A stretch of 64,000 nt of DNA from Gracilinema caldarium (GCF_029265695.1 NZ_JAJUHW010000001.1:160449-224448); one strand, 5' to 3'; positions 47,122 through 55,581 are shown, counted from the first letter of the stretch. A program made the numbers and translations. Notes: a model not told the origin generated them from the letters alone.

Positions 47122-47526
47122 ATGGATATGGAACAATTATATGAAAAGGCTAAGAAAGCCGCTGAAGCATCCTACTCCCCCTATTCCCATTTCAGGGTAG
47201 GGGCAGCCTTGCTTTGTGATGACGGTACCGTCTTTACGGGTACCAATGTGGAAAACCGCTCATTTGGCTTAACTATTTGTGCCGAACGCAGTGCGGTTGT
47301 CGCTGCGGTAAGCGCTGGTAAACGTCGTTTTGTCGCCCTGGCGATTGCTACCCCAGATTCTGTTGACCCCGTTGGGCCCTGTGGGGCTTGCAGACAGGTC
47401 TTAAGTGAGTTTATGGATAAAGATTCACCTGTCCGCTGCGGCGGTTCAAGCCCTGTACGGCTCGATACAACCATAGGAGTATTGGTCCCCTTTGATTCAC
47501 TCCACGAACTGGCAGAAAAACTATAG
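47122..47526 (+). CDS. cdd: Cytidine deaminase
   Basis: 134 residues, homotetrameric-type enzyme deaminating cytidine and deoxycytidine to uridine. Zinc ligands and catalytic Glu in CAERSAV and PCGACRQV, the substrate motif FRVGAALL and NVENRSFGLTI are all present. The start is the ATG at 47122, 9 nt from TTGGAG; an in-frame ATG two codons later is also possible. Divergent from the beta-propeller operon. Confidence 0.96.
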   Translation: MDMEQLYEKAKKAAEASYSPYSHFRVGAALLCDDGTVFTGTNVENRSFGLTICAERSAVVAAVSAGKRRFVALAIATPDSVDPVGPCGACRQVLSEFMDKDSPVRCGGSSPVRLDTTIGVLVPFDSLHELAEKL

Positions 47527-47547
47527 TCTAGAAAGTTATACTTTTAC

Positions 47548-47579
47548 TTGACATATTCTGCGGTGTATTGCAATATAGT
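47548..47579 (+). promoter_or_regulatory. Promoter of the HTH-EIIA gene
   Basis: TTGACA (47548-47553) with CAATAT at 17 nt (47571-47576) or a better TATAGT at 20 nt (47574-47579). SD AAGGAG follows at 47605. Confidence 0.5.
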
Positions 47580-47615
47580 AGTACTTATACGGTCTCTCAT
47601 AGATAAGGAGTGAAT

Positions 47616-48269
47616 ATGATTGATGATGATATATTAACAATAGAAGAAGTTGCAAAATACCTACGAGTTTCCGAACGGACCGTGTATGATTGGGCTCAAA
47701 AAGGTGAAATACCCGCGGGTAAGATTGGTACTGTCTGGCGCTTTAAGAAGTCTGAAATTGAAAAATGGGTAAACGACAGGCTATCGATGAATCGGATGTC
47801 CCCCCAATTTTCTTCAGTTCAGGTGGAAAACATTATTTCTCCGGACCGTATTATTTTCCTTAATTTTTCTACCAAGCGGGATGCCCTGCTTGCCCTGGCA
47901 GATAATCTGGCCAATGCTCCCCAGGTAAAAAACCGCCAGGAGCTTGCTTCGGAGATCTTAAAACGGGAAGAATTGATGAGCACCGCCATTGGTCGTGGTA
48001 TCGCCATTCCCCATGTGCGGCTTTCTTCTGTTACTGATCTTGTGGTATCGGTTGGTATAAGCCAGTGCGATATTATTGATTTCCAGACCCTGGACGACCA
48101 GCCGGTCAGGCTTCTCTTTATGATCGCCGCCGCATATAACCAGCATGCCTATTACCTCCAGACCCTTTCTTACTTTAGCGCTAAGCTTAAGAACAAGGAC
48201 CTCAGGAGCGCATTGCTGGCGGTTAAAAATCCGCAAGAAGCTTATCATCTTTTAATTCAGGAACATTAA
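47616..48269 (+). CDS. HTH (excisionase/MerR-type) fused to PTS EIIA domain
   Basis: 217 residues. The N-terminal 55 residues are a winged-helix HTH_17-type domain (LTIEEVAKYLRVSERTVYDWAQ, then WRFKKSEIEKWV). From about 70 on is an EIIA-2 domain whose phosphorylation site is His133 in GIAIPHVRLS. This couples a DNA-binding domain directly to a PTS phosphoacceptor, so DNA binding is likely tuned by the PTS phosphorylation state; no permease genes lie nearby. The ATG at 47616 is 5 nt from AAGGAG. A long inverted repeat follows the gene. Confidence 0.9.
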   Translation: MIDDDILTIEEVAKYLRVSERTVYDWAQKGEIPAGKIGTVWRFKKSEIEKWVNDRLSMNRMSPQFSSVQVENIISPDRIIFLNFSTKRDALLALADNLANAPQVKNRQELASEILKREELMSTAIGRGIAIPHVRLSSVTDLVVSVGISQCDIIDFQTLDDQPVRLLFMIAAAYNQHAYYLQTLSYFSAKLKNKDLRSALLAVKNPQEAYHLLIQEH

Positions 48270-48273
48270 AGGC

Positions 48274-48314
48274 TGCGGTTTCTAATGGTTAGTCGGTAAC
48301 CATTAGAAACCGCA
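48274..48314. repeat. 18-bp inverted repeat after the HTH-EIIA gene
   Basis: Perfect arms TGCGGTTTCTAATGGTTA (48274-48291) and complement (48297-48314), loop 5 nt. It would form a very stable hairpin but has no T-run on either side, so terminator function is uncertain. Confidence 0.7.
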
Positions 48315-48348
48315 CGTCACTGCTTGCAACCACAGTATCAATAAAAGA

Positions 48349-48378
48349 GTGGCAGCTTTTTCTGAAGGCTGATATACT
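48349..48378 (+). promoter_or_regulatory. Possible promoter of the TK1-like gene
   Basis: GTGGCA (48349-48354), 18-nt spacer, TATACT (48373-48378), 14 nt before the ATG, no SD in the gap; a very short leader. Confidence 0.4.
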
Positions 48379-48392
48379 TTCCGAATAATATC

Positions 48393-49562
48393 ATGTCTAC
48401 CAATACAGAACGAGAAACGGCGGGATTTCTGAAGAGTCTTGGTTTTCCTGCCCTGGAAGTCCATGAAGCGCTGCAGCATTTTGATTTCCGTGCTGCGGGG
48501 CGGCGCATCCTGGTTATAGGTCCCATGGGATCGGGCAAGACCGAATATTCCGCCCGGCTCTGGCGGGATGGCGAAGTTGCACGGAAGAAAGGTGCCAAGG
48601 TCGCAGCGGAGACCACTAATTGGGACGCTCAGAAAAGTCTTTTTAGCGGAGAATCTGGTCAGGGTAATGCGGATCGGAGAAATATCTTCTTTGTCCGATC
48701 AAGGCTCGATGCGGGCCGGTTTCCCGATTATCCGCAGGATGCCTTGGCGTATCGGGGTGGCTTTGAACGCTGTGGGGACCGAATCGCCTTTGTACAGGAT
48801 TCATTTGATTTGGAGAACCGTATAAAGTCCCACCCAGAAATAGGCACCTGGATAGTGGACGAGGCTGCTTTTTACGATGAGCGAATAGCTTACCTGATGA
48901 AAAACGAGTCGGAACAACGGGGGCTTGTCTTTGTTTGTCCGACCCTTATTCTTAATTTTAGGCGGGAAATATTTAATGCTACAGCCCGTCTTTTGGTAGA
49001 AAACGCTACCGATGTATACCCCCTTACGGCTTATTGTGAACATCAGGACTGTATAGAGGATTCATTTTATACCTACCGGTACTACAAGGTAAACGGAAAA
49101 GAGTGTCCAGCCCTGTATTTTGATCCCCTAATCATTGTAGGGGGGGATCGCGAAAAGGATGATCCCCGGGAACCGAATTACTGTACCCGATGTGACAAGC
49201 ACCATTTCTTGCCAGGAAAGGAATACACCTATTTTATTTTGAAGCCCCTCGGAGAAGCTGCTGCGCGGGGCGACCTATCGCCGGTTGAACGGGAACTATA
49301 TGCCATGAACTATGATATGGAGCGATCCGAACTCTACAAAAATTTTGTTCAGCGGTATATTCATCAGGAAGATGCGCGGATTGAACATATGAATGCCCTG
49401 GAAGTTCCCTGTATTGCCGAACGGGCGCTCTGCTATCTCTATGCGGAACAGAATCTTCTCTCTACGGATCAACTTGTCCTGCTCGTGAACAGGCTGAACT
49501 TGGATAAAGAATATTTATCTCAACGGCTACGGGATAACCGCCGGCCCATTCAGTTAAAATAA
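48393..49562 (+). CDS. Thymidine kinase (TK1)-like P-loop protein with C-terminal extension
   Basis: 389 residues. P-loop GPMGSGKT at 43-50 (TK1 has GPMFSGKS), DEAAF at 156-160 in the place of DEAQF, and zinc-ribbon cysteines Cys215, Cys220 and CTRC at 264-267 near PLIIVGGDRE, all in the order found in TK1 kinases. About 110 further helical residues follow, absent from normal TK1 (about 190-230 residues), and there is a 34-residue N-terminal addition. Nucleoside phosphorylation is likely but not certain. Convergent with the transglutaminase-like gene, overlapping by 9 bp. Confidence 0.72.
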   Translation: MSTNTERETAGFLKSLGFPALEVHEALQHFDFRAAGRRILVIGPMGSGKTEYSARLWRDGEVARKKGAKVAAETTNWDAQKSLFSGESGQGNADRRNIFFVRSRLDAGRFPDYPQDALAYRGGFERCGDRIAFVQDSFDLENRIKSHPEIGTWIVDEAAFYDERIAYLMKNESEQRGLVFVCPTLILNFRREIFNATARLLVENATDVYPLTAYCEHQDCIEDSFYTYRYYKVNGKECPALYFDPLIIVGGDREKDDPREPNYCTRCDKHHFLPGKEYTYFILKPLGEAAARGDLSPVERELYAMNYDMERSELYKNFVQRYIHQEDARIEHMNALEVPCIAERALCYLYAEQNLLSTDQLVLLVNRLNLDKEYLSQRLRDNRRPIQLK

Positions 49563-50747
49563 AACGGGTATCCATTTTGCCGGATCAGCTACCGAAGCAC
49601 CGATAAGGCCCAAGGGTACCTGGGCCGTTGTTTCAGCCACCAGCCACTTTTGTTCGGTGTCTCCAGTTCCGGTTGTAAAACGGGCTCCGCCGCCTTCTAA
49701 CAGTGCAAGGCCCATAGCATGGCTGTAATCCCGGGAAACCATAATGGCGCTTTTAATATTGTTATGCTGCAGAATAATGGCCCAAAGCAGCGCTCGGCTG
49801 TCGCAGTCTCCCCTGCCTTCAGTTGCGGCGGTTACAAGGTCAACAAAGTCCGTACCCATGAGATCCCGTTCGTAGCGAAATTGTTGTACCCATGCGAGGG
49901 CTTGTTCTGCAAAATACCGGTTCTTTTTTGCCCTATCCATGCTTTGTCCATCAATCTGTTGACTAATATTTCGTTCTATTGTAAAAGCGACATCGGCTAG
50001 TCTTTCATAGGAATCCCGGAAGATCATCCGGTAGAACCTAATCCATGCATCTTTCCAGAGACTGTCATTCTGGTATGCACTGAGTACGGCGAATTCACGA
50101 TCCACCGTTGTTTTACAGGCCAGGGCGGCATTTGGATCAAGCATGGCTTTTGCAGGAAGTATGGCTATCTTTGTGTCTTTTTTTTCTCCTTCCGGAAATG
50201 CATAGATCGATATTGGACCAGGTGCAAGGCTGTCCTCCGCTCCTGGAATAATAGAGTCCAGGGCTGAAAGATGAAAGTTTAAAAGTTCCTGTATCGCCTT
50301 ATCTCCATACGCAAGGGCTGCCATGAATGGTTTTTTCGTTCCGTTGCGGGAGTCCAATTCAATACAAAGTCCCCAGCCTGATTGTTGTTTCCCGTTTAAA
50401 ACAAAGGATAGCTCCATGAGGAGTGCCTTTCGGCTGCGGTACACAAATGGTTCCTGTTCACCCTGGGATGAAAGACGTTTCTGTATATCTAAAGCGAGGT
50501 CCTCCACCGAATCAAAGGTTCCCCCATCATAGATACGGATATCCAAATTGGCGGGAGCACGGGGTTCAAAGCTAAAGGAAAAGCGGTTTTTGCCATCTCC
50601 TCCTTTATAGCTGTATCCTTCAGGCGGTGAAATGCTAAAGCCCCATGTAGGTGAATAAAGTGTTTCGGCGAACAACAATGGAGCTGCTAAAAGAAACAAT
50701 ACCCAGCAGCTTCTGATGATTCGCCGCACACTGGACGAGTCTTTCAT
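49554..50747 (-). CDS. Exported transglutaminase-like protein
   Basis: 397 residues from the ATG at 50747; a signal peptide at about 10-28 (CWVLFLLAAPLLFAE) supports this start over the in-frame one at 50843. The C-terminal 110 residues contain GRGDCDSRALL (catalytic Cys), IMVSRDYSHAMGLALL (catalytic His) and WLVAETT, the Cys-His-Asp pattern of bacterial transglutaminase-like proteases. Such domains act as cysteine proteases or cross-linking enzymes in the periplasm; the substrate is unknown. AGGGAG lies 12 nt upstream, further than usual, and a TATAGT (50759-50754) lies only 6 nt before the start. Confidence 0.82.
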   Translation of the reverse strand: MKDSSSVRRIIRSCWVLFLLAAPLLFAETLYSPTWGFSISPPEGYSYKGGDGKNRFSFSFEPRAPANLDIRIYDGGTFDSVEDLALDIQKRLSSQGEQEPFVYRSRKALLMELSFVLNGKQQSGWGLCIELDSRNGTKKPFMAALAYGDKAIQELLNFHLSALDSIIPGAEDSLAPGPISIYAFPEGEKKDTKIAILPAKAMLDPNAALACKTTVDREFAVLSAYQNDSLWKDAWIRFYRMIFRDSYERLADVAFTIERNISQQIDGQSMDRAKKNRYFAEQALAWVQQFRYERDLMGTDFVDLVTAATEGRGDCDSRALLWAIILQHNNIKSAIMVSRDYSHAMGLALLEGGGARFTTGTGDTEQKWLVAETTAQVPLGLIGASVADPAKWIPVLF

Positions 50748-50761
50748 ACTATTACTATACT
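50732..50761 (+). promoter_or_regulatory. Promoter of the RluA-type gene, overlapping a leftward -10
   Basis: TGGACG (50732-50737), 18-nt spacer, TATACT (50756-50761), then 7 nt to the ATG at 50769 without SD. On the other strand TATAGT (50759-50754) could serve the divergent transglutaminase gene; the two -10 boxes overlap. Confidence 0.5.
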
Positions 50762-50768
50762 CCCTCTC

Positions 50769-51422
50769 ATGAAGAATATCGACATTCTCTACGAAGATGC
50801 TGACTGTGTGGTACTGAATAAACCTGCTGGGCTTGCGGTTCAAGGTGGAGACCGAATTACTACCTCTCTAGATGACCTTTTGGCTCAAGAATGGCAGCAG
50901 CGGCCTTTTCTGGTACACCGTCTGGACAAGGACACATCGGGTCTCATATTGGTGGCTAAAACAAAAGATGCAGCCCGCTATTACAGTTCGGTAATTGGGG
51001 GAAAAAAAGCAGAAAAGATATATGTAGCACTCTGTAATAAGCGTATTGAACCGCTCAAAGGGGAAATCGATGATCCCCTTGAGATTCGCGGTACGGAGAA
51101 ACGGGCTCTTACCTTTTATAAAACATTGGCTTATTCAGAACATTTCTCCTTATTGGAATTAAGACTCGGAAGCGGAAGAATGCATCAGATACGACGTCAT
51201 CTTGCCCTTGTCGGAAACCCTATTCTAGGAGACGATAAATACGGTGATTTTGCTCTGAACCGGTTTTTAAAAAAAGAGCGGGCTGTGAAAAAACTCATGC
51301 TCCATGCATGGAAGCTTCATTTTCCGTCCAGAATTGCTCAAAAGACTATTACTGTATCGGCTCCTCTGCCTGAATATTTTCACGCCTTTGTTCACGAAGA
51401 ATTCGGCGACATTATAATGTAA
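50769..51422 (+). CDS. RluA-family pseudouridine synthase
   Basis: 217 residues. Converts uridine to pseudouridine in rRNA or tRNA. The catalytic Asp53 lies in HRLDKDTSGLILVAKT, with the LNKPAGL start and LGSGRMHQIRRHLALVGNPILGDDKYG motif of the RluA/RluC/RluD group. No S4 domain, so target recognition differs from RluC/D. Leaderless-looking start: no SD, ATG 7 nt after a -10 box. Which uridine it modifies cannot be told. Confidence 0.93.
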   Translation: MKNIDILYEDADCVVLNKPAGLAVQGGDRITTSLDDLLAQEWQQRPFLVHRLDKDTSGLILVAKTKDAARYYSSVIGGKKAEKIYVALCNKRIEPLKGEIDDPLEIRGTEKRALTFYKTLAYSEHFSLLELRLGSGRMHQIRRHLALVGNPILGDDKYGDFALNRFLKKERAVKKLMLHAWKLHFPSRIAQKTITVSAPLPEYFHAFVHEEFGDIIM

Positions 51423-51435
51423 AATTCTTCTTACC

Positions 51436-51460
51436 CTTGTAATTCCGTACAAGCTCTTTT
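51436..51460 (+). terminator. Weak terminator after the RluA-type gene
   Basis: CTTGTA (51436-51441) pairs with TACAAG (51448-51453), 6-nt loop, then CTCTTTT. Confidence 0.4.
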
Positions 51461-51483
51461 AGTGTTTAATACGGAGGCATAGT

Positions 51484-51984
51484 ATGTCACAGGTTCCGCG
51501 GGATTTTATTGATCTCTTTAGATGTCTTAACCATCATGGGGTAGAGTACCTTATCGTCGGCAACTATGCACTGGCCTATCACGGTATACCGCTCAGTATG
51601 GACGACCTCGATCTTTTTATTTCGCCGGAGGTCGACAATGTGCAAAACCTTCTCCTTGCCCTGGAAGAGTTTGGGTTTGGTGCGCTTGGACTTACCGTCC
51701 AAGATTTTATAGATCCCAATGCTTGTGTCAGACTTGGTTATCCGCCAGAAGAATTAGACATAATATCATCAATATCTGGAGTGTCCTGGGAAGAGGCTTG
51801 GGAAAAACGGCGGAACGGTACATTCTGGGGAGAATCGGTGAACGTGATTGCAAAAGACTTGCTTATAAAAAACAAACGAGCCAGGGGCCGGCTCCAGGAT
51901 CTCAAGGATGCAACGAGTTTGGAACAATTAGATCTGGACAGCTTTATACAAAGCTCTCCCTTTTCCGAACCCTTAATTCCTTGA
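51484..51984 (+). CDS. Nucleotidyltransferase-fold protein
   Basis: 166 residues. YLIVGNYALAYHGIPLSMDDLDLFI at 22-46 matches the nucleotidyltransferase pattern (GG-x-Al-x-hG then xxDLDL), but the first loop is GN instead of GG. Asp41 and Asp43 would bind the metal. Similar small proteins are found as stand-alone enzymes, as AbiEii-like toxins or as diverged pseudoenzymes; no antitoxin gene is adjacent. SD GGAGG. Function uncertain. Confidence 0.75.
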   Translation: MSQVPRDFIDLFRCLNHHGVEYLIVGNYALAYHGIPLSMDDLDLFISPEVDNVQNLLLALEEFGFGALGLTVQDFIDPNACVRLGYPPEELDIISSISGVSWEEAWEKRRNGTFWGESVNVIAKDLLIKNKRARGRLQDLKDATSLEQLDLDSFIQSSPFSEPLIP

Positions 51985-51994
51985 TTTATAGTGC

Positions 51995-52023
51995 TTGACA
52001 CTGGCCTTGCTTTTTCCCATGAT
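51995..52023 (+). promoter_or_regulatory. Promoter of the DUF4912-GH57 pair
   Basis: Perfect TTGACA (51995-52000), 17-nt spacer, CATGAT (52018-52023), about 10 nt from the ATG at 52034, so the leader is short. Confidence 0.5.
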
Positions 52024-52033
52024 AGGACAAGTT

Positions 52034-52693
52034 ATGGGAGAAACACAGCTTAAGAAAAGCTACCTTGAATCGCTTTCTACCGATGATCTTGCAGCCTTGG
52101 CAGAAGATCTCGGTCTGGACCTTCCGCATGATCTAAACAGAATTTTTGTTATACAGGAAATTCTCGAAGCCAGTCAGCAGGAAGTTGAAGCTGAAGACGA
52201 TATTGAGGATGTTGCTTCGGTTAAAGTAGAAAAAACACCCTATTTTTACAATAAAACCTATGTAGAAGTGCTGCTTCGAGACCCCGTCTGGGCCTTTGTC
52301 TTTTGGGAAATAAAAACCCAGGACCGTCAAATCTATGAAGAAAGTCCCGGTTTTAACGGATATCAGCTTAGAGTTGTTTCCCTTTATCCCGGGAAAGCAT
52401 CGGATGATGACTCTTTTTCAATCGATGTGGATGTGATGGATAAGGCCTGGTATATTTGTTTCCCCAGCAGTAAGGGATGGTTCAAGGTAGAGCTGAGATT
52501 GAAAAAGGCTAAGGAAACCGTGTTGCTTGCCGAGTCTCCTCCTTTTAAGATCCCTGAAAATATTAATGCGTTGCTTCAAACAGTGGACACCCATCCATTA
52601 GCGCCTATATTGCTGCTTTCCGGACTTGATCAGCTGGAAATTACCCATAGCAGCGATTTTCAGTCCCATATTCACCAGCATTGTGATTTTTGA
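52034..52693 (+). CDS. DUF4912 family protein
   Basis: 219 residues from the ATG at 52034 (AGGA upstream, just after the -10). A Rho-N-like helical start (YLESLSTDDLAALAEDLGLD) is followed by the DUF4912 domain, marked by LLRDPVWAFVFWEI and WFKVELRLKK. DUF4912 genes commonly sit beside GH57 alpha-glucan enzymes, as here, and are thought to help in glucan metabolism, but the activity is unknown. Cotranscribed with the branching enzyme (start 11 nt later). Confidence 0.85.
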   Translation: MGETQLKKSYLESLSTDDLAALAEDLGLDLPHDLNRIFVIQEILEASQQEVEAEDDIEDVASVKVEKTPYFYNKTYVEVLLRDPVWAFVFWEIKTQDRQIYEESPGFNGYQLRVVSLYPGKASDDDSFSIDVDVMDKAWYICFPSSKGWFKVELRLKKAKETVLLAESPPFKIPENINALLQTVDTHPLAPILLLSGLDQLEITHSSDFQSHIHQHCDF

Positions 52694-52704
52694 GGTACTT
52701 CTTG

Positions 52705-54300
52705 ATGAACGATAGGTATTATATCTCCCTTGTGCTCAATGCACATATTCCTTTTGTACGTCAGCCTGATTATCCCCGTTTTTTTGAAGAGCGTTGGCTT
52801 TTTGATGCAATCCTTGAGACCTATCTGCCTCTTATTACCATGTTTGAGCGGCTCGATGCAGAACGGATTCCCTTCCATTTAGGGCTTGTTATATCACCGA
52901 CCTTAAGCCACATGCTGCAAGACCCGCTTTTGATAGAACGCTTCCTGGATTATTTAGATCAGCGTATTGTTTTTGGGCTTTCAGAGGTAGATAGGACAAG
53001 GTCAAATAGGGATCTTAACCGGCTTGCTCGCATGTATTATGACCGTGCGGTAGAAGCCAAGGCACTTTTTACCGGCCGTTATGAATATGACTTGCTTAAG
53101 ACTCTGGATTTTTATCAAAAAAAAGGAAAAATAGAACTTCTTACCACTGCAGCTACCTATGCGTTTCTTCCCTTCTACACATCCTATCCAGAGGATATTC
53201 AAGCCCAGTTAGAAGTGGCAATTTCATCTCATCGGTCTCTTTTTGGCCGATTGCCCCAGGGGTTCTGGCTGCCTGAAGCGGGGTGGCATCCTGCTTTGGA
53301 TGAATATCTGCGGTCCTATAATTTTACGTATACCATGGTCGATACTCATGGTATACTGCTTGGCACTCCAACTCCCCAGAAAGGCACCTTTTCGCCAGTG
53401 CGATCTCCGAGTGGGCTTGTTATATATGGACGGGATCTGCATGCGAGCCGGACGATTTTACATCCCGATACAGGTTACCCTGCAGATTCTGTATACCGGG
53501 ATTTTTATCGAGATGTGGGCTATGAACTTGACCAGGATTTAATCGGAGCCTTCCTTGAACCAACAGGAGAGCGTACACCCACGGGGTATAAGTATTGGTC
53601 CATTACACACCGGAACCAGCATAAGGACCTGTATAATCCTGATCTTGCATCCGAACGTGCCAGATCTCACGCTAAAGCATTCCTTGCCGATCGGCTCAAG
53701 TCTTTGGAAGAAGCGGAAAAAATTACCGGAGAAAAGGGCATATCAATCTGTGCATTTAATGCGGACCTTTTTGGACACCGCTGGTTTGAAGGCCCCCAAT
53801 TCCTTGAGGCCCTTTTCAGGGAAGCGGCGGCAGCGGAACACATTTCCATGGTTAATCCTGGCACCTACGCCAGTAAGCTTGAAAAGGAAGCGCTCCAAAA
53901 GGTCATGCCCGAGTTTTCTTCCTGGGGTCTGAATGGCTACGCAGAAACATGGCTCGACTCCTCAAATGACTGGATGTACCCCCATATTCTGAGAGCCATA
54001 GAACGGATGATCGAACTGGCAGAGCGCTTTCCCAACGACGGTGGACTTAAGGAACGGACCCTAAACCAGGCTGCCCGAGAAGTTATGCTTGCACAGGCTG
54101 CAGACTGGGCATCTATCCAGCATGTCGGATTCTCCAGCAGTTTCGCACGGTCAATTGTAGAAGAATGTATCCAAAATTTCACAACCATCTACGATTCTTT
54201 GGGTAGCAATTATATCAGTACCGAATGGCTTACTCAGCTTGAGCGGAAACATAATATCTTCCCTGATATCAACTACAGGGTATTCAGAAAGAAGCGGTAA
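52705..54300 (+). CDS. GH57 family 1,4-alpha-glucan branching enzyme
   Basis: 531 residues. Forms the alpha-1,6 branches of glycogen. The GH57 nucleophile is Glu191 in WLPEAGWHP and the acid/base Asp354 in NADLFGHRWFEG, with SPTLSHML and EPTGERTPTGYKYW motifs; the Asp number coincides with that of the Thermococcus kodakarensis enzyme. The C-terminal helical DUF1957 region (from about 430, ending in WLTQLERKHNIFPDINYR) is present. SD GAGG 9 nt before the ATG. Glycogen synthesis is implied, but no other glg genes are in the window. Confidence 0.92.
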   Translation: MNDRYYISLVLNAHIPFVRQPDYPRFFEERWLFDAILETYLPLITMFERLDAERIPFHLGLVISPTLSHMLQDPLLIERFLDYLDQRIVFGLSEVDRTRSNRDLNRLARMYYDRAVEAKALFTGRYEYDLLKTLDFYQKKGKIELLTTAATYAFLPFYTSYPEDIQAQLEVAISSHRSLFGRLPQGFWLPEAGWHPALDEYLRSYNFTYTMVDTHGILLGTPTPQKGTFSPVRSPSGLVIYGRDLHASRTILHPDTGYPADSVYRDFYRDVGYELDQDLIGAFLEPTGERTPTGYKYWSITHRNQHKDLYNPDLASERARSHAKAFLADRLKSLEEAEKITGEKGISICAFNADLFGHRWFEGPQFLEALFREAAAAEHISMVNPGTYASKLEKEALQKVMPEFSSWGLNGYAETWLDSSNDWMYPHILRAIERMIELAERFPNDGGLKERTLNQAAREVMLAQAADWASIQHVGFSSSFARSIVEECIQNFTTIYDSLGSNYISTEWLTQLERKHNIFPDINYRVFRKKR

Positions 54301-54309
54301 AAGCTTTAT

Positions 54310-55581
54310 TTATTCGATTTTTTGGATTTCCTGTATGCGTTTGGAAAGGGCTTCTGTCCCTAGAATGGCTCTTAACCCTTCTTTTGCAGGGTCATAGCGG
54401 GGGTCTATTTTAAGGGCCGCTTCCCAGTTTTTAATCGCCGCCTCGGTTTCGCCCCGCGCATAGGCTTCCAATCCGGCAAGATAATAGGCTTCTACCTGTT
54501 TTGCCCGTTCGCCCCGGCCCTGATCTCCAAAATTAAATTTTGCTCCCACGCTCACCCTGTTAAGGGGCTGCAGCTGGGTTAAGAGATCTAATGTATAGTT
54601 AATATCTACCGCAATGGTATCAACTAGGACCGCGCTTCCTAAGGTGATGCGGATATTCCCCGATTTGAATAAGAGTCCAGTTCTCATGGCCAGGAATTCG
54701 GTTATCTGCGCGGATAAGCCAGTTGCCCAATAGGGTTTTTCCGATAGAGCCGGATCAGAGAGATTTATGGGAATTGTACCGTCAAAGGACCACTGGATCG
54801 GCCGGATTGGTTTGTAGGCCAATGCAAATACCGCTTCCGTTGGCAGGGGATCTCCCTGGACAGGAAAGCCAATATTTTTTATCACCAGGGCCACCGAACT
54901 ATTTCGTTCCCTGCTGTAATACCATTTCATAAAATTGAAACGACTCAATGCCCCAATATCTATCATAGGCGCCAGGGCCGACTGGCTCGCCCCTGAACCG
55001 GTGCGAATGGCTCCCTGATCGTCAGAATAGTCCGGAACGAGTCTCAGTGCAGCTTTGAGATTTGCTCCTAGGGATAGACCGCTAAAATAATAGCCGGAAA
55101 AAAAATTATAGGATCCATTAACTATGGCAACCGCTTCCGAATAGAAACCCTTGGATGCCCTGTCGCCGAAATCGTTGTATTCAGTAAAGGGCACATACAG
55201 CCATTTTCCGCCGGCGCTGAAGCCAAAATTCCCAAAACGCTGGGTATAGACAAGCCCTTCAATTTTAGTGTCCGCAATCCAGTTGTTGTGATAAAAGGAC
55301 AGCTCCGTATTGGCCATCATAGAAGACCCTGCGGGATTCCATTCAATAAAAGATGCATCATCAGCCACGGCTGCGAAGGCGGTGGCAAGCCCTTCAGAAC
55401 GGCCCCCCATAGGAATCGAAAGCACCGGCAGGGCGGTCAATCCCTGATTCGAATCAATTCCATTAATGGCAAGTATATAATCGGTAACGGACCCATAAAA
55501 CGAGTTGTTTATATCAAGGGCATACAGCGGAAAGGTGAGAAAGAAATAAGCTGCTAATAAAATATGGAAGGTTCGCTTCAT
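54310..55581 (-). CDS. UPF0164 family outer-membrane protein
   Basis: 423 residues with a signal peptide (about 1-21). The family marker SIPMGGRSEGLATAFAAVADDASFIEWNPAG (in part) at about 55-85 identifies the UPF0164/FadL-like proteins that are numerous in treponemes. The beta-barrel strands alternate polar and hydrophobic residues throughout 85-370. The last 55 residues form a TPR (AYYLAGLEAYARGETEAAI), a periplasmic-looking addition. It is divergent from the receptor operon across a palindrome. A role in transport of hydrophobic substrates is inferred from FadL relatives. Confidence 0.88.
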   Translation of the reverse strand: MKRTFHILLAAYFFLTFPLYALDINNSFYGSVTDYILAINGIDSNQGLTALPVLSIPMGGRSEGLATAFAAVADDASFIEWNPAGSSMMANTELSFYHNNWIADTKIEGLVYTQRFGNFGFSAGGKWLYVPFTEYNDFGDRASKGFYSEAVAIVNGSYNFFSGYYFSGLSLGANLKAALRLVPDYSDDQGAIRTGSGASQSALAPMIDIGALSRFNFMKWYYSRERNSSVALVIKNIGFPVQGDPLPTEAVFALAYKPIRPIQWSFDGTIPINLSDPALSEKPYWATGLSAQITEFLAMRTGLLFKSGNIRITLGSAVLVDTIAVDINYTLDLLTQLQPLNRVSVGAKFNFGDQGRGERAKQVEAYYLAGLEAYARGETEAAIKNWEAALKIDPRYDPAKEGLRAILGTEALSKRIQEIQKIE

